Shown here: in pieces, positions 18,067-27,436 of the stretch
How positions within the stretch are numbered: the first letter of the stretch is position 1
Layout of the letters: every line of letters begins with the position of its first letter
Assembly (NCBI RefSeq): GCF_020447205.1
Contig: NZ_JAJAEL010000044.1
Location: 1-64,000 of the forward strand
Direction: 5' to 3'
Length of the DNA: 64,000 nt
Origin: Thalassolituus alkanivorans
GTDB taxonomy: Bacteria; Pseudomonadota; Gammaproteobacteria; Pseudomonadales; Oceanobacteraceae
Made by a program: the position numbers and the translations under genes
The notes under the pieces: model-generated
Seen by the model: only the letters and a program-made list of their open reading frames with translations
The model's database searches: none
What the model was told of the DNA's origin: nothing

Positions 18067-18648
18067 ATGAATAAAACCGAACTCCGCCGGCATATGCGCC
18101 GCCAACGCCGCGCGCTTAACCGCCGCCAGCGTCAGCAGGCCGCACAGCAGCTACTGCACTCTCTGCGTCAGTCCACGCACTTTCAGCATTCGCGTCATAT
18201 TGCCGTGTATTTAACCAATGATGGCGAGATTGATACCTCGGTCTTTATCCGCGACTTACAGCGCCGTGGCAAAACCCTCTACCTGCCGGTGCTGCACCCG
18301 CTGCGTAAAGGACACCTGAGCTTTCTGCCCTTTAACCGCCAGAGCCGCATGATCAAAAACCGTTTTGGTATCAGCGAGCCAGACTTTGCCAGCCACCGGG
18401 CGATGCCGGCACGTTTTATCAATCTGATCTGTATGCCATTGGTCGCCTTCGATGAGAGTGGCAACCGGCTGGGAATGGGTGGCGGCTTTTACGACCGCAC
18501 ACTGGCCTTCAGCCGCCAGCCCGGAAACAAACCCCGGCTGATTGGCTGTGCCTATGAATTACAAAAGACAGCGGCACTACCCGCTGAAGACTGGGATATA
18601 CCGCTGACGGCCATTGCCACCGATGCAGGGCTGCACCGTTTCTGTTAA
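18067..18648 (+). CDS. 5-formyltetrahydrofolate cyclo-ligase
   Basis: A 193-residue enzyme that converts 5-formyl-THF to 5,10-methenyl-THF using ATP (YgfA/Fau). It has a basic N-terminus (RRHMRRQRRALNRRQRQQ) and the family signature GNRLGMGGGFYDRTL. The frame is open further upstream into the 6S RNA, but ATG 18067 gives the normal protein. Its place behind 6S RNA is conserved, and processing of the same transcript is likely. Confidence 0.93.
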   Translation: MNKTELRRHMRRQRRALNRRQRQQAAQQLLHSLRQSTHFQHSRHIAVYLTNDGEIDTSVFIRDLQRRGKTLYLPVLHPLRKGHLSFLPFNRQSRMIKNRFGISEPDFASHRAMPARFINLICMPLVAFDESGNRLGMGGGFYDRTLAFSRQPGNKPRLIGCAYELQKTAALPAEDWDIPLTAIATDAGLHRFC

Positions 18649-18650
18649 TC

Positions 18651-18776
18651 CTAGCGGATACTGTTTTCCATGGTCATCAGTGACGCCGGGCGTTTGACCT
18701 CGCTGGTCATACCAGTCACCGCTGCACCCAGCAGCACAATGATACTGAGAAGAATCAGAATATCGGGTTTTTTCAT
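18651..18776 (-). CDS. Small single-span membrane protein, 41 residues
   Basis: A short frame on the minus strand: MKKPDILILLSIIVLLGAAV, then TGMTSEVKRPASLMTMENSI and a final Arg. Residues 5-22 form one hydrophobic helix with a positive N-terminus. TAGGAAC lies before the ATG. The stop at 18651 is 2 bases past the 5-FCL stop, so the genes are convergent and nearly touching. The tight packing and clean membrane segment support a real gene. No function is known. Confidence 0.6.
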   Translation of the reverse strand: MKKPDILILLSIIVLLGAAVTGMTSEVKRPASLMTMENSIR

Positions 18777-18877
18777 TACTGTTTGTTCCTACTGCATTCC
18801 GTATTACGGATTAGAACCTGTGATCATTGAATGCTACGCTGCCCTTGCACGCTCAGCCTGATGCTTGTTAATGGCAC

Positions 18878-18889
18878 CTCTCGCGAGAG
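18878..18889. promoter_or_regulatory. 12-bp perfect palindrome in the intergenic region
   Basis: CTCTCGCGAGAG lies between the divergent small membrane protein gene and the EVE gene, 31 bases before the EVE start. It could be an operator. No matching regulator is known to me. Confidence 0.35.
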
Positions 18890-18920
18890 CAATACTCGGA
18901 CCACTTTATAGTCAGAAAAT

Positions 18921-19400
18921 ATGAATCACTGGTTACTGAAATCTGAGCCGGACGTTTTTAGTTATTATCATCTTGAGGCCGCACCAGGCAGGCGCACAGT
19001 ATGGGACGGCGTGCGCAATTATCAAGCGCGGAACATACTGCGGGATGAGATCCAGGTCTCAGATCTGGCGTTTTTTTACCATTCCAGCTGTAAAGAGCCT
19101 GCAATTATCGGCGTGTGCCGCGTTACCCGCACCGGACTTGCCGATCCGTCACAGTTTGATCCGGCCTCCGATTATTTTGATGCAAAATCCGATGCGGCCA
19201 ATCCGCGCTGGATCACCATCGAAGTCGAAGCCCTGCGCGCACTCAAACACCCCATTACGCTGAAAGATATGCGCAAAGACAGTGCACTGCAGGAAATGGC
19301 TCTGCTCAACCGTTCTCGCCTTTCCGTTCAGCCGGTAAGCGCTGAAGAATGGTCGCATATTCTGCATCTGGCCGCCGACGACGGACATTTCCATGAATGA
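18921..19400 (+). CDS. EVE domain protein
   Basis: A 159-residue PUA-like EVE domain protein: WLLKSEPDVFSYYHLE at the start, then WDGVRNYQARNILRD and FYHSSCKEPAIIGVCRV, all family hallmarks. EVE domains bind modified bases in nucleic acid, and stand-alone versions like this are common near 5-FCL and 6S RNA in gammaproteobacteria. The cellular role is not established. It overlaps the CDGSH gene by 8 bases. Confidence 0.9.
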   Translation: MNHWLLKSEPDVFSYYHLEAAPGRRTVWDGVRNYQARNILRDEIQVSDLAFFYHSSCKEPAIIGVCRVTRTGLADPSQFDPASDYFDAKSDAANPRWITIEVEALRALKHPITLKDMRKDSALQEMALLNRSRLSVQPVSAEEWSHILHLAADDGHFHE

Positions 19401-19671
19401 AATAACGCCCCATGTGGTCACCCTGAATGCAGACCAGAGCTATCAGATTTGCCAGTGCGGACGCTGCAGCAGCGCACCCTTTGCCGCCGACAATTGCCCC
19501 CGACCGCTGAGCCTGCACAGCGATCAGAAGCAACTGGTGTGGTTGTGCAGCTGCGGACGCAGTGGGGCCATGCCCTACTGCGATGGCAGTCATAATCCGC
19601 GCAATAAAATGAGTATTCGGGAGGCGATCAGGGAAATGGCTCAGGACTTACTCAGCCACTTCCGTAAATAG
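19393..19671 (+). CDS. CDGSH iron-sulfur domain protein
   Basis: A 92-residue protein ending in a complete CDGSH motif (CSCGRSGAMPYCDGSH), three Cys and one His that hold a [2Fe-2S] cluster. An earlier CQCGRC...NC block looks like a degenerate second site without the His. The start lies within the end of the EVE gene, indicating coupled translation. Electron transfer or redox sensing is the usual guess for the family. Confidence 0.88.
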   Translation: MNEITPHVVTLNADQSYQICQCGRCSSAPFAADNCPRPLSLHSDQKQLVWLCSCGRSGAMPYCDGSHNPRNKMSIREAIREMAQDLLSHFRK

Positions 19672-19672
19672 C

Positions 19673-20119
19673 TCAGAACGCCGCAGCCGCGGCATTGGGT
19701 GTCATGATTTTACGCACCTGATGAAACAGGTCTGCGGTGTCGAGCAAAGAGTTGCCCGACTGAATCATACCGTGGCGCACCTGCCAGAAGGTGGCCGCAT
19801 GTAGGGCAATGACCTTATCCACAGGCTCAAAGCCCATCAGCGGGCGCACCAGCGTGCCACTGAAAGTCGATTGGGTAACCACCAGATTGCCTTCACACAC
19901 CACCTCTTCAACCCCAATGGAAAAGTCTTCCATAGAGTTGCGGATAGTCTGAATCAGGGTCTCCATACCATCCAGACCCAGCGGCATATTCACCATGCTC
20001 GCATAGTAGGTGAAGTCGCGGGCAACCAGAGAACGCGCCAGATTAAAGCGCCCCTGATTCCAGGTCAGCTCAACAAAATTGTGTACCAGCTTTTTATTAC
20101 TATCCAGACGCGCGTCCAT
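19673..20119 (-). CDS. SnoaL-like/ester cyclase family protein
   Basis: A 148-residue protein of the NTF2-like SnoaL fold (KLVHNFVELTWNQGRFNLAR, DFTYYA, TFSGTLVRPLMGFEPVDKVI, TFWQVRHGMIQSGNSLLD). ATG 20119 is preceded by GGAGAATGAC; the frame extends upstream to 20275 but without a ribosome site. Members of this group include polyketide cyclases and many uncharacterised proteins; no substrate can be named. It converges on the CDGSH gene with 1 base between stops. Confidence 0.75.
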   Translation of the reverse strand: MDARLDSNKKLVHNFVELTWNQGRFNLARSLVARDFTYYASMVNMPLGLDGMETLIQTIRNSMEDFSIGVEEVVCEGNLVVTQSTFSGTLVRPLMGFEPVDKVIALHAATFWQVRHGMIQSGNSLLDTADLFHQVRKIMTPNAAAAAF

Positions 20120-20244
20120 GTCATTCTCCTGCAGTGCAGACATCCTTGCCTGCTGAATCACAGCCATTGGCCTTTTGCGCGATACTACGCAGCGGATAGT
20201 TATACTCTTAGGACAATTCGGGTCAATATGGCAAAAGTTGGAAA

Positions 20245-21264
20245 TCAGACCGGGTTGGAATCGGACAGTAACCATTCCGCCAGCTGACGATAGATCTGCT
20301 CTCTGTGCTGCGGTGACTCATTCACCAGATGGTGCTGACCACCGGGCAACATCATCAGACGCTGACGGGGAAACTTCTGCGCCAGCAGTTTCAGATTATG
20401 ACGCCAGGCGACGGTATTATCGTTATCACCCTGCACGATGGTTACCGCCAGTTCAGAAGCGGGCAATGCTTCAATATAGGGTATCCATTGCTTCAGGGCT
20501 CCGACCCAACGCACACTGAGGTGATGTGGCTGCAACGGGTCCTCCTCAGCGATAAAGCGCAGAAAATCGGTATCTGCCGAATTGGGGTTAAACTTGCGCC
20601 GTACCTGACGCAGAAACAGGCTGACAAAGGTATGCACCAAACGTCCTTTGTACCAGCCTTTCGGGCGTACCAGAGGAGCCATCAGGGTAATGCCGGCAAA
20701 GGGGGATTGCGCTTTGGTCAGCTGGCGCTTGAGCAGATAATTAATAATGATGGCGCCACCAGTACTCTGACCGAAGACATACAACGGGCCGCCAAGGCCG
20801 CCACGGGTACGCTGCAGAATCAGGCTAAACACTTCGTCGTATTCCTGGAAACTGCCGATGGATGCGCTCTCGCCGCTGGAAAGTCCGTGCCCGGGCAGAT
20901 CGAACGTCACCACATTCAACCCCTGCTGCAGGCAAAAGCCAATCAGCGAACCGTACAGACCAACATGGTCGTAGTACCCATGAACAACGATGGCAGTACC
21001 GCGCGGGTTCTGTGGACGCCATACCTGCACAGCTATCTGGTAATCAGCCGCCTGTATCAGCCCGGCAAAGTGACGCACGCCACTCAGCTCTGGAAAGTCC
21101 AGCCGGTACATCTGCAGATAAGCATCCATTTGCGCACCAGAGGCCGGCTCACGAAACTGCCAGTCCATCGGTTTAAGGGCAGAAACCAGACCGTTCTTAC
21201 TCCAGCTCAGACTCACATTCAGCACTCCGGAAAATAACACCGACATACTAGGCGCTGACAGCAA
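20245..21264 (-). CDS. Alpha/beta hydrolase, monoacylglycerol lipase-like
   Basis: A 339-residue serine hydrolase of the lysophospholipase/monoacylglycerol lipase group. The oxyanion region is VVHGYYDH (about 94-100), the nucleophile elbow is GQSTGG (Ser167), and the acid and base lie in GDNDNTV and GGQHHLVNE near the C-terminus. Alternative starts are Met7 (21246) and later Met codons; none has a strong ribosome site. No signal peptide. The stop region overlaps sequence upstream of the SnoaL-like gene. Physiological substrate unknown. Confidence 0.85.
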   Translation of the reverse strand: MLSAPSMSVLFSGVLNVSLSWSKNGLVSALKPMDWQFREPASGAQMDAYLQMYRLDFPELSGVRHFAGLIQAADYQIAVQVWRPQNPRGTAIVVHGYYDHVGLYGSLIGFCLQQGLNVVTFDLPGHGLSSGESASIGSFQEYDEVFSLILQRTRGGLGGPLYVFGQSTGGAIIINYLLKRQLTKAQSPFAGITLMAPLVRPKGWYKGRLVHTFVSLFLRQVRRKFNPNSADTDFLRFIAEEDPLQPHHLSVRWVGALKQWIPYIEALPASELAVTIVQGDNDNTVAWRHNLKLLAQKFPRQRLMMLPGGQHHLVNESPQHREQIYRQLAEWLLSDSNPV

Positions 21265-21339
21265 CGATGCCTAGCCACCCTTGCCGTTAAAGACTAAATA
21301 AGCCGCAGCAACAGCTTAACCAGCTAAAAAACAGCAATA

Positions 21340-21365
21340 AAAAAGGGCTCCGAAGAGCCCTTTTT
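21340..21365 (-). terminator. glnA terminator
   Basis: An 11-bp stem AAAAAGGGCTC/GAGCCCTTTTT with a CGAA tetraloop and a U-tract on the minus strand, 20 bases after the glnA stop. Confidence 0.9.
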
Positions 21366-21384
21366 ACGATCTGGCTAAAGCGTA

Positions 21385-22791
21385 TTACACGCTGTAGTAC
21401 ATATCGTATTCAACCGGGTGAGTGGTGTGCTCAACGCGGTAAACTTCTTCCATCTTCAGGTCGATGTAAGCTTCGATCATATCCTTGCTGAATACGCCGC
21501 CTGCAGTCAGGTACTCGTGGTCAGCTTTCAGGCTGTCCAGAGCTTCACGCAGAGAGCCACAAACCTGTGGAATCTTGGCTGCTTCTTCAGCTGGCAGATC
21601 GTACAGATCTTTGTCAGCTGCATCGCCAGGGTGGATCTTGTTCTTAACGCCGTCCAGACCAGCCATCAGCAGAGCTGCGAAAGCCAGGTATGGGTTAGCA
21701 ATCGGATCCGGGAAACGCGCTTCGATACGCTTGCCTTTTGGAGACGCAACGTAAGGAATACGGATAGAAGCAGAACGGTTACGGGCAGAGTAAGCCAGCA
21801 TTACCGGAGCTTCGAAGCCTGGGATCAGACGCTTGTAAGAGTTAGTACCTGGGTTGGTGAACGCGTTCAGGGACTTAGCGTGCTTGATGATACCGCCGAT
21901 GTAGAACAGGGCAGTTTCAGACAGGCCGGCATAGCCATCACCAGCGAACTGGTTTACGCCGTCTTTCCAGTAAGACATGTGAACGTGCATACCGGAACCG
22001 TTATCACCACAGATTGGCTTAGGCATGAAAGTAGCGGTTTTGCCGTAAGCTGCTGCAACGTTATGGATAACGTATTTCAGCATCTGCACTTCGTCAGCTT
22101 TCTTAACCAGGGTGTTGAACTTTACACCGATTTCGTTCTGACCGGCGTTCGCCACTTCGTGGTGGTGAACTTCAACGTCCAGACCGATAGCTTCCAGAGT
22201 GTTACACATGGCCGCACGGATATCGTGGTGGCTGTCTACCGGAGGAACCGGGAAGTAACCGCCTTTAACGCGTGGACGGTGACCCAGGTTGCCGCCTTCC
22301 ATCACAGTCTCAGTGTTCCAGGCTGCTTCGGAAGAGTTGATTTTGCAGAAGCTGCCGGACATGTCAGAGCCCCAGCGAACATCGTCAAACATGAAGAATT
22401 CCGGCTCTGGACCGAAGAATGCAGTATCACCCAGACCAGTAGACTTCAGGTACTCTTCAGCGCGCAGTGCAACAGAACGTGGGTCGCGGTCGTAGCCCTG
22501 CATAGTGGCAGGCTCGATGATGTCGCAACGCAGAACCAGAGTGGCGTCTTCGGTGAATGGGTCCAGGAAGCTGGTGCTGTCATCCGGACGCAGGATCATG
22601 TCGGATTCGTTAATGCCTTTCCAGCCAGCAATAGAAGAACCGTCGAACATCTGTCCGGTTTCGAAGAAATCTTCGTCTACATAACGCGCAGGAATAGTAA
22701 CGTGCTGTTCTTTGCCTTTGAAATCGGTAAAGCGCAGATCAACCCACTTTACATCGTTTTCTTTGATTAAATTCAGAGTGTTCTCTGACAT
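21385..22791 (-). CDS. glnA: Glutamine synthetase type I
   Basis: A 468-residue enzyme that joins ammonia to glutamate using ATP; twelve subunits form the active enzyme. Landmarks: [12 protein letters not shown] near residue 50, the metal and substrate segment [34 protein letters not shown], and the adenylylation Tyr in LYDLPAEE near 397. It has its own terminator and a sigma-54 promoter with upstream NtrC-like sites, so nitrogen control is expected. The usual ntrB-ntrC genes are not directly downstream here. Confidence 0.98.
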   Translation of the reverse strand: MSENTLNLIKENDVKWVDLRFTDFKGKEQHVTIPARYVDEDFFETGQMFDGSSIAGWKGINESDMILRPDDSTSFLDPFTEDATLVLRCDIIEPATMQGYDRDPRSVALRAEEYLKSTGLGDTAFFGPEPEFFMFDDVRWGSDMSGSFCKINSSEAAWNTETVMEGGNLGHRPRVKGGYFPVPPVDSHHDIRAAMCNTLEAIGLDVEVHHHEVANAGQNEIGVKFNTLVKKADEVQMLKYVIHNVAAAYGKTATFMPKPICGDNGSGMHVHMSYWKDGVNQFAGDGYAGLSETALFYIGGIIKHAKSLNAFTNPGTNSYKRLIPGFEAPVMLAYSARNRSASIRIPYVASPKGKRIEARFPDPIANPYLAFAALLMAGLDGVKNKIHPGDAADKDLYDLPAEEAAKIPQVCGSLREALDSLKADHEYLTAGGVFSKDMIEAYIDLKMEEVYRVEHTTHPVEYDMYYSV

Positions 22792-22860
22792 CTCACTGTC
22801 TCCAGATGCTGGTTCAACTTGATACGGGGTTTAGCCCCGGCTTGCCATGCTCAGTATTGG

Positions 22861-22876
22861 AGCAAGTAGTGTGCCA
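22861..22876 (-). promoter_or_regulatory. Sigma-54 promoter of glnA
   Basis: The minus strand reads TGGCAC-ACTAC-TTGCT, a complete match to the -24/-12 consensus TGGCAC-N5-TTGCW. It lies 70 bases before the glnA start, as expected for nitrogen-regulated glnA promoters. Confidence 0.9.
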
Positions 22877-22937
22877 TTTTATCTTATGGCGTAGCCCGCA
22901 TGAAATCAGGGCTGCAAAACAACAAACAGGCACTCAC

Positions 22938-22985
22938 TGCACCAAAATAAATCACAACCTGAACCAAATGCACCATTTTAGCGCG
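22938..22985. promoter_or_regulatory. Two NtrC-like enhancer half-sites upstream of glnA
   Basis: TGCACCAAAATAAATCA at 22938-22954 and TGCACCATTTTAGCGCGA from 22969 each carry a good TGCACCA half of the NtrC consensus and a weak second half. They are 31 bases apart (three helical turns) on the same face, about 70-100 bases upstream of the sigma-54 promoter. Confidence 0.6.
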
Positions 22986-23171
22986 ATGGCGTGAGGTGAA
23001 TACGCTAGCCAGTACAAGCCTGCACATTATAGGTTCACTTGAACACCGCAGTACATGGGATTCGGCACAAAAACAGCGCTTTCATTTATCCCCTGATTAA
23101 TGCCGGCAGAAATGTCCGCAGAATATGCTTGCAGCGGCGAAATTGATGTCACGCTGACGACCCGTTTCAGG

Positions 23172-23177
23172 TATAAT
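23172..23177 (+). promoter_or_regulatory. Probable -10 element of typA
   Basis: A consensus TATAAT 43 bases before the GTG start of typA, followed by CGCGCC. No good -35 at the standard distance was found. Confidence 0.5.
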
Positions 23178-23219
23178 CGCGCCTCATTTTTTGTACAAAC
23201 TTTCACCAAGGCCATTCTT

Positions 23220-25031
23220 GTGATCGACAACCTCAGAAACATCGCCATCATCGCGCACGTTGACCATGGCAAAACTACCCTGGTCGACAAACTGCTCGAG
23301 CAGTCCGGCACCCTGGACCGCAAAGATCAGGGCGGCGAGCGGGTCATGGACTCCAACGACCAGGAAAAAGAGCGTGGTATTACCATTCTGGCGAAGAATA
23401 CCGCTATTAAATGGAACGACTACCGCATCAACATCGTTGACACCCCAGGACACGCCGACTTCGGTGGTGAAGTGGAACGGGTTATGTCGATGGTTGACTC
23501 CGTCTGCCTGCTGGTAGACGCCGTTGACGGTCCGATGCCACAGACCCGCTTCGTTACCCAGAAAGCCTTCGAACGTGGCCTGCGCCCGATCGTGGTGATC
23601 AACAAAATCGACCGCCCGGGTGCGCGTCCGGACTGGGTTATGGACGAAATGTTCGACCTGTTCGACCGTCTCGGTGCAACCGAAGAACAGCTCGACTTCC
23701 CTGTTGTATATGCCTCTGCCCTGAACGGTATCGCCGGTCTGGATCCTGACAACATGGCTGACGACATGTCACCTCTGTTCCAGATGATCGTTGACCACGT
23801 AACCCCGCCACCAGTTGATCTTGACGGCCCCTTCCAGATGCAGATCTCCGCTCTGGATTACGACAGCTATGTTGGCGTTATCGGTGTTGGCCGTATCGCC
23901 CGCGGTAAACTGAAGCCAGGTACCGATGTACAGATCGTGTCTGCCGAAGGCAAAACCCGTAAGGGTCGTGTGCTGGAAGTTAAAGGTTTCCATGGCCTGC
24001 AGCGTGTTGCTGTCCCTGAAGCCAATGCCGGTGACATCGTTTGTATTTCCGGTATCGACGGTCTGAGCATTTCCGACACTCTGTGTGATCCTTCTAAAGT
24101 AGAAGCCTTACCTCAGCTGTCTGTTGATGAGCCAACCGTATCCATGACCTTCCAGGTAAACGATTCTCCGTTTGCCGGCCGTGAAGGTAAGTTCGTAACC
24201 AGCCGTAATATCAAAGACCGTCTGGAAAAAGAACTGATTCACAACGTGGCTCTGCGTGTTGAGCCAGGCGACACTCCGGAAAAATTCAAAGTTTCCGGCC
24301 GTGGTGAGCTGCACCTGTCCGTTCTGATTGAAACCATGCGCCGCGAAGGCTTCGAGATGGGTATCTCCAAGCCGGAAGTTGTGCAGAAAGAAATCGACGG
24401 TGAGATCCAGGAGCCTTACGAACAGGTTGTGATCGACATCGAAGAAGAGCACCAGGGCTCCATCATGGAAGAGATGGGCAACCGTCGCGCCGAGATGACC
24501 AACATGGTGCCGGATGGCAAAGGCCGTGTGCGTCTTGAGTTCATCATGCCAGCCCGTGGCCTGATCGGTTTCCGTGGTCTGTTTATGACCATGACTTCCG
24601 GTTCCGGCATCCTGACCAACATCTTCGACCATTACGGTCCGGTGCAGACCGGCCTGACCTCTACCCGTCACAACGGCGTACTGGTATCCATGGTTCCGGG
24701 TAAGATTCTGGGCTATGCCCTGTTTACCCTGCAGGAACGTGGTCGTCTGTTCGTTGCTCCGGGTCTGGAAGTGTACGAAGGCATGATCGTTGGTCTGCAC
24801 AGCCGCGATAACGACCTGGTGGTTAACCCTACCAAGGCCAAGCAGCTGACCAACGTGCGTGCGTCAGGTACCGATGAAGCCATCAACCTGACGCCGCCGG
24901 TTAAGCACACGCTGGAACAGGCCCTGGAATTTATCGAAGACGACGAACTGGTGGAAGTAACTCCAACCAGCATCCGTCTGCGTAAGAAGTTCCTGACCGA
25001 AAACGAACGTAAGCGCGCCAAAAAAGGCTGA
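23220..25031 (+). CDS. typA: Ribosome-binding GTPase TypA/BipA
   Basis: A 603-residue translational GTPase. G1 is HVDHGKTT (13-20), G2 RGIT, G3 [13 protein letters not shown]4 NKID. EF-G-like domains II, III and V follow, and the family-specific C-terminal domain ends in [18 protein letters not shown]. The frame is open upstream to an ATG at 23100, but family alignment ([20 protein letters not shown]) puts the start at GTG 23220, after AAGG. It helps ribosome assembly and stress growth. An imperfectly T-tailed hairpin follows at 25042-25064. Confidence 0.96.
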   Translation: MIDNLRNIAIIAHVDHGKTTLVDKLLEQSGTLDRKDQGGERVMDSNDQEKERGITILAKNTAIKWNDYRINIVDTPGHADFGGEVERVMSMVDSVCLLVDAVDGPMPQTRFVTQKAFERGLRPIVVINKIDRPGARPDWVMDEMFDLFDRLGATEEQLDFPVVYASALNGIAGLDPDNMADDMSPLFQMIVDHVTPPPVDLDGPFQMQISALDYDSYVGVIGVGRIARGKLKPGTDVQIVSAEGKTRKGRVLEVKGFHGLQRVAVPEANAGDIVCISGIDGLSISDTLCDPSKVEALPQLSVDEPTVSMTFQVNDSPFAGREGKFVTSRNIKDRLEKELIHNVALRVEPGDTPEKFKVSGRGELHLSVLIETMRREGFEMGISKPEVVQKEIDGEIQEPYEQVVIDIEEEHQGSIMEEMGNRRAEMTNMVPDGKGRVRLEFIMPARGLIGFRGLFMTMTSGSGILTNIFDHYGPVQTGLTSTRHNGVLVSMVPGKILGYALFTLQERGRLFVAPGLEVYEGMIVGLHSRDNDLVVNPTKAKQLTNVRASGTDEAINLTPPVKHTLEQALEFIEDDELVEVTPTSIRLRKKFLTENERKRAKKG

Positions 25032-25041
25032 TGCCCGTTCC

Positions 25042-25064
25042 GCCGGCTCTGCTCCAGAGCCGGC
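25042..25064 (+). terminator. Hairpin after typA, possible terminator
   Basis: A perfect 10-bp stem (GCCGGCTCTG with its complement) and a CTC loop, 10 bases after the typA stop. The T-tract is weak (CCCCTCCCTTCAGTTTT), so termination may be partial. Confidence 0.5.
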
Positions 25065-25157
25065 ATCCCCTCCCTTCAGTTTTATCCTCAGGCACCACGT
25101 GCAAATCGTATAAATCCGGTTATGCTGAGTCTGTTGCCGGACTGGATTCACCGTTGT

Positions 25158-25952
25158 ATGTCGTTATTTCTGCGTTTATTTGCCCACTGCCTGCCTGTAC
25201 TTACCCTCGGTTTGCTGACACCGCTCAGTGCCAGTGCACAGAGTGCCGATTCGGTACGCGTTGGTTGTGGTAATTCGATCCCACCTTATGTGATCCGTCA
25301 GAATGACCGCGGCATTGTGCTCGATATCCTGCGCCGGGCACTGCAAACGCAGAATAAAACCATCGACGTACGCTATGACAACAACACCAATAACGTTATC
25401 GCTTTTAATAAAGGCGAACTGGATATTGCCTGCATCACCAGCGTAACCGCGTCGCCGAACGCGTTATTTTCCCGCCAGCCGCTGATCGTATTCCATAACA
25501 TTGCCATCAGCCTGAGCAGTCGTAAGGTATCCCTGACCGATGTCAGCAGTCTGGGCAATTACAGCATCACCGCTTTTAACCTGGCCAGTCAGCTGCTGCC
25601 CGACAATTTTGCCGCAGAAGCTGCACGCAGTCCGGCTTACCGGGAACTGGCCGAACAGCAGAAACAGGTTGAGGCACTGTTTAATGGCGAGACTGATGTG
25701 ATCATTCTCGAGCAGACGATATTCCGTTATTACCTCAGTCAGTTACGTCGCAACTATCCGAACAACCCGGTCTACCAGCAACCGTACCAGTACCACGATC
25801 TATTTACCCCGACCTACTACTACGCCGCGTTCCACAGCAAACAACTGCGTGATGCCTTTGATATCGGCATGGATATTCTGATCGACAGCGGCGAGCAGGA
25901 TAAAATCCTGCAGAGCTACGAGCGCCTGCTGGCTGATTACCTGATTCGCTGA
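25158..25952 (+). CDS. Periplasmic solute-binding protein, family 3
   Basis: A 264-residue protein with a signal peptide (MSLFLRLFAHCLPVLTLGLL, then TPLSASA) and the amino-acid-binding SBP_bac_3 fold: VRVGCGNSIPPYVI, GIVLDILRRAL, KGELDIACITSVTASP. No transporter genes are adjacent, so it may serve a distant ABC system or act as a sensor-type binding protein. The start could also be ATG 25122, but Met 25158 gives the better signal peptide. Ligand unknown. Confidence 0.8.
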   Translation: MSLFLRLFAHCLPVLTLGLLTPLSASAQSADSVRVGCGNSIPPYVIRQNDRGIVLDILRRALQTQNKTIDVRYDNNTNNVIAFNKGELDIACITSVTASPNALFSRQPLIVFHNIAISLSSRKVSLTDVSSLGNYSITAFNLASQLLPDNFAAEAARSPAYRELAEQQKQVEALFNGETDVIILEQTIFRYYLSQLRRNYPNNPVYQQPYQYHDLFTPTYYYAAFHSKQLRDAFDIGMDILIDSGEQDKILQSYERLLADYLIR

Positions 25953-25982
25953 CACTGTGGCATTGGCGTAACGACAGGCATA

Positions 25983-26009
25983 AAAAAACCCGGCATAGCC
26001 GGGTTTTTT
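25983..26009. terminator. Bidirectional terminator
   Basis: A perfect 12-bp stem AAAAAACCCGGC/GCCGGGTTTTTT with a 3-base loop between the convergent binding-protein gene and the malic enzyme gene. Confidence 0.92.
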
Positions 26010-26025
26010 ACTATGGTCTGATCAA

Positions 26026-27288
26026 TCAGATATCAGCCAGAGTTTTCAGCGGGTAGTTAGCCGGGAATGGCTTACGTGCCACACCGGTATCAACCGCAGC
26101 CTGAGCAACCGCAGCCGATACAGCACCCAGCAGACGGGTATCAACGGCTTTAGGAATGATGTACTCACGACCAAACTCCAGAGACTCCAGACCGTAAGCA
26201 TCCAGAACTTCCTGAGTTACAGGTTCTTTCGCCAGACCAGCCAGAGCTTTGGCTGCAGCCAGCTTCATCTCTTCGTTGATGCGCTTGGCGCGTACGTCCA
26301 GAGCACCACGGAAGATGAATGGGAAGCCCAGTACGTTGTTTACCTGGTTAGGGTAGTCGGAACGACCGGTTGCCATGATGGCATCAGGACGAACTTCCTT
26401 AACGATTTCCGGCATGATTTCCGGAACCGGGTTAGCACAGGCGAAGATGATTGGGTTTTCTGCCATTGCTTTGATCTGTTCGCCGGTCACCATGTTAGGA
26501 CCAGACAGACCCAGGAAGATATCAGCGCCATTCAGGGCATCATCAACGGTGCGCTTGTCAGTCTCAACAGCGAATGCTTGCTTGTACTGATTCAGATCGG
26601 TACGACCGGAGTGGATCACACCATTACGGTCACACATAAAGATGTTTTCTGGCTTCATGCCTGCCAGGATCAGCAGCTTGGTGCAGGAGATTGCAGCTGC
26701 GCCGGCACCCAGTACGCACATTTTGGCGTCTTCGACTTTCTTGCCAACGATTTCCAGAGCGTTCAGAGCACCGGCAACGGTTACGATCGCAGTACCATGC
26801 TGGTCATCGTGGAATACCGGGATGTCGCACTGTTCGATCAGGGTGCGTTCGATCTCAAAACACTCAGGTGCTTTGATGTCTTCCAGGTTGATACCACCGA
26901 AGGTAATAGCAATACGGCGAACGGTGTCGATAAAGGCCTGTGGGCTTTCAGACTCTACTTCGATGTCAATGGAGTCTACGCCGGCAAAGCGCTTGAACAG
27001 CAGGCTCTTACCTTCCATAACCGGCTTGGAAGCCAGAGGACCCAGATCACCCAGACCCAGAATCGCAGTACCATCAGTGATAACCGCAACCAGGTTACCC
27101 TTACCGGTGTACTTATAGGCGTTTTCAGGATCAGCAGCGATCTCCTTGACCGGCTCTGCCACACCAGGGCTGTAGGCCAGAGACAGATCCTGTGAAGTCT
27201 GCGCAGGCTTGGTCAGTTCGACACTGATTTTGCCTGGCTTAGGGAACTGATGGTAATCCAGAGCTGCTTGCTTGAAATCTTGTGACAT
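26026..27288 (-). CDS. Malic enzyme (oxaloacetate-decarboxylating), short form
   Basis: A 420-residue enzyme that converts malate to pyruvate and CO2 with NAD(P) reduction. It has the N-terminal malic domain (YSPGVAEPVKEI, GDLGPLASKPVMEGK, DIEVESESP, HDDQHGTAIV) and the nucleotide-binding domain (VLGAGAAAISCTKLL). It ends without the phosphotransacetylase-like extension of E. coli MaeB, as in many pseudomonad and marine forms. Cofactor choice is not certain from sequence. With pckA in the same window it fits gluconeogenic use of C4 acids. Confidence 0.94.
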   Translation of the reverse strand: MSQDFKQAALDYHQFPKPGKISVELTKPAQTSQDLSLAYSPGVAEPVKEIAADPENAYKYTGKGNLVAVITDGTAILGLGDLGPLASKPVMEGKSLLFKRFAGVDSIDIEVESESPQAFIDTVRRIAITFGGINLEDIKAPECFEIERTLIEQCDIPVFHDDQHGTAIVTVAGALNALEIVGKKVEDAKMCVLGAGAAAISCTKLLILAGMKPENIFMCDRNGVIHSGRTDLNQYKQAFAVETDKRTVDDALNGADIFLGLSGPNMVTGEQIKAMAENPIIFACANPVPEIMPEIVKEVRPDAIMATGRSDYPNQVNNVLGFPFIFRGALDVRAKRINEEMKLAAAKALAGLAKEPVTQEVLDAYGLESLEFGREYIIPKAVDTRLLGAVSAAVAQAAVDTGVARKPFPANYPLKTLADI

Positions 27289-27436
27289 AGTACTTGTCCA
27301 GTCTCTTCACTGTATTTAAAAGCCAGCTGTGCCACATCGTCCAGAACACAGGGGGCATAAGGGTCGTACTTTCTACCAAAAACCTATTGCTTTTTCCAGC
27401 TAATCCGGCGCTTCCCTCTTTTTTAACTGAGCCAGA

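Noticed and set aside
21418-22770. A 450-codon open frame on the plus strand, antisense to glnA
   Set aside because: It is the mirror of glnA, a strongly biased gene; composition is unlike a real protein and the opposite strand is fully explained by glutamine synthetase.
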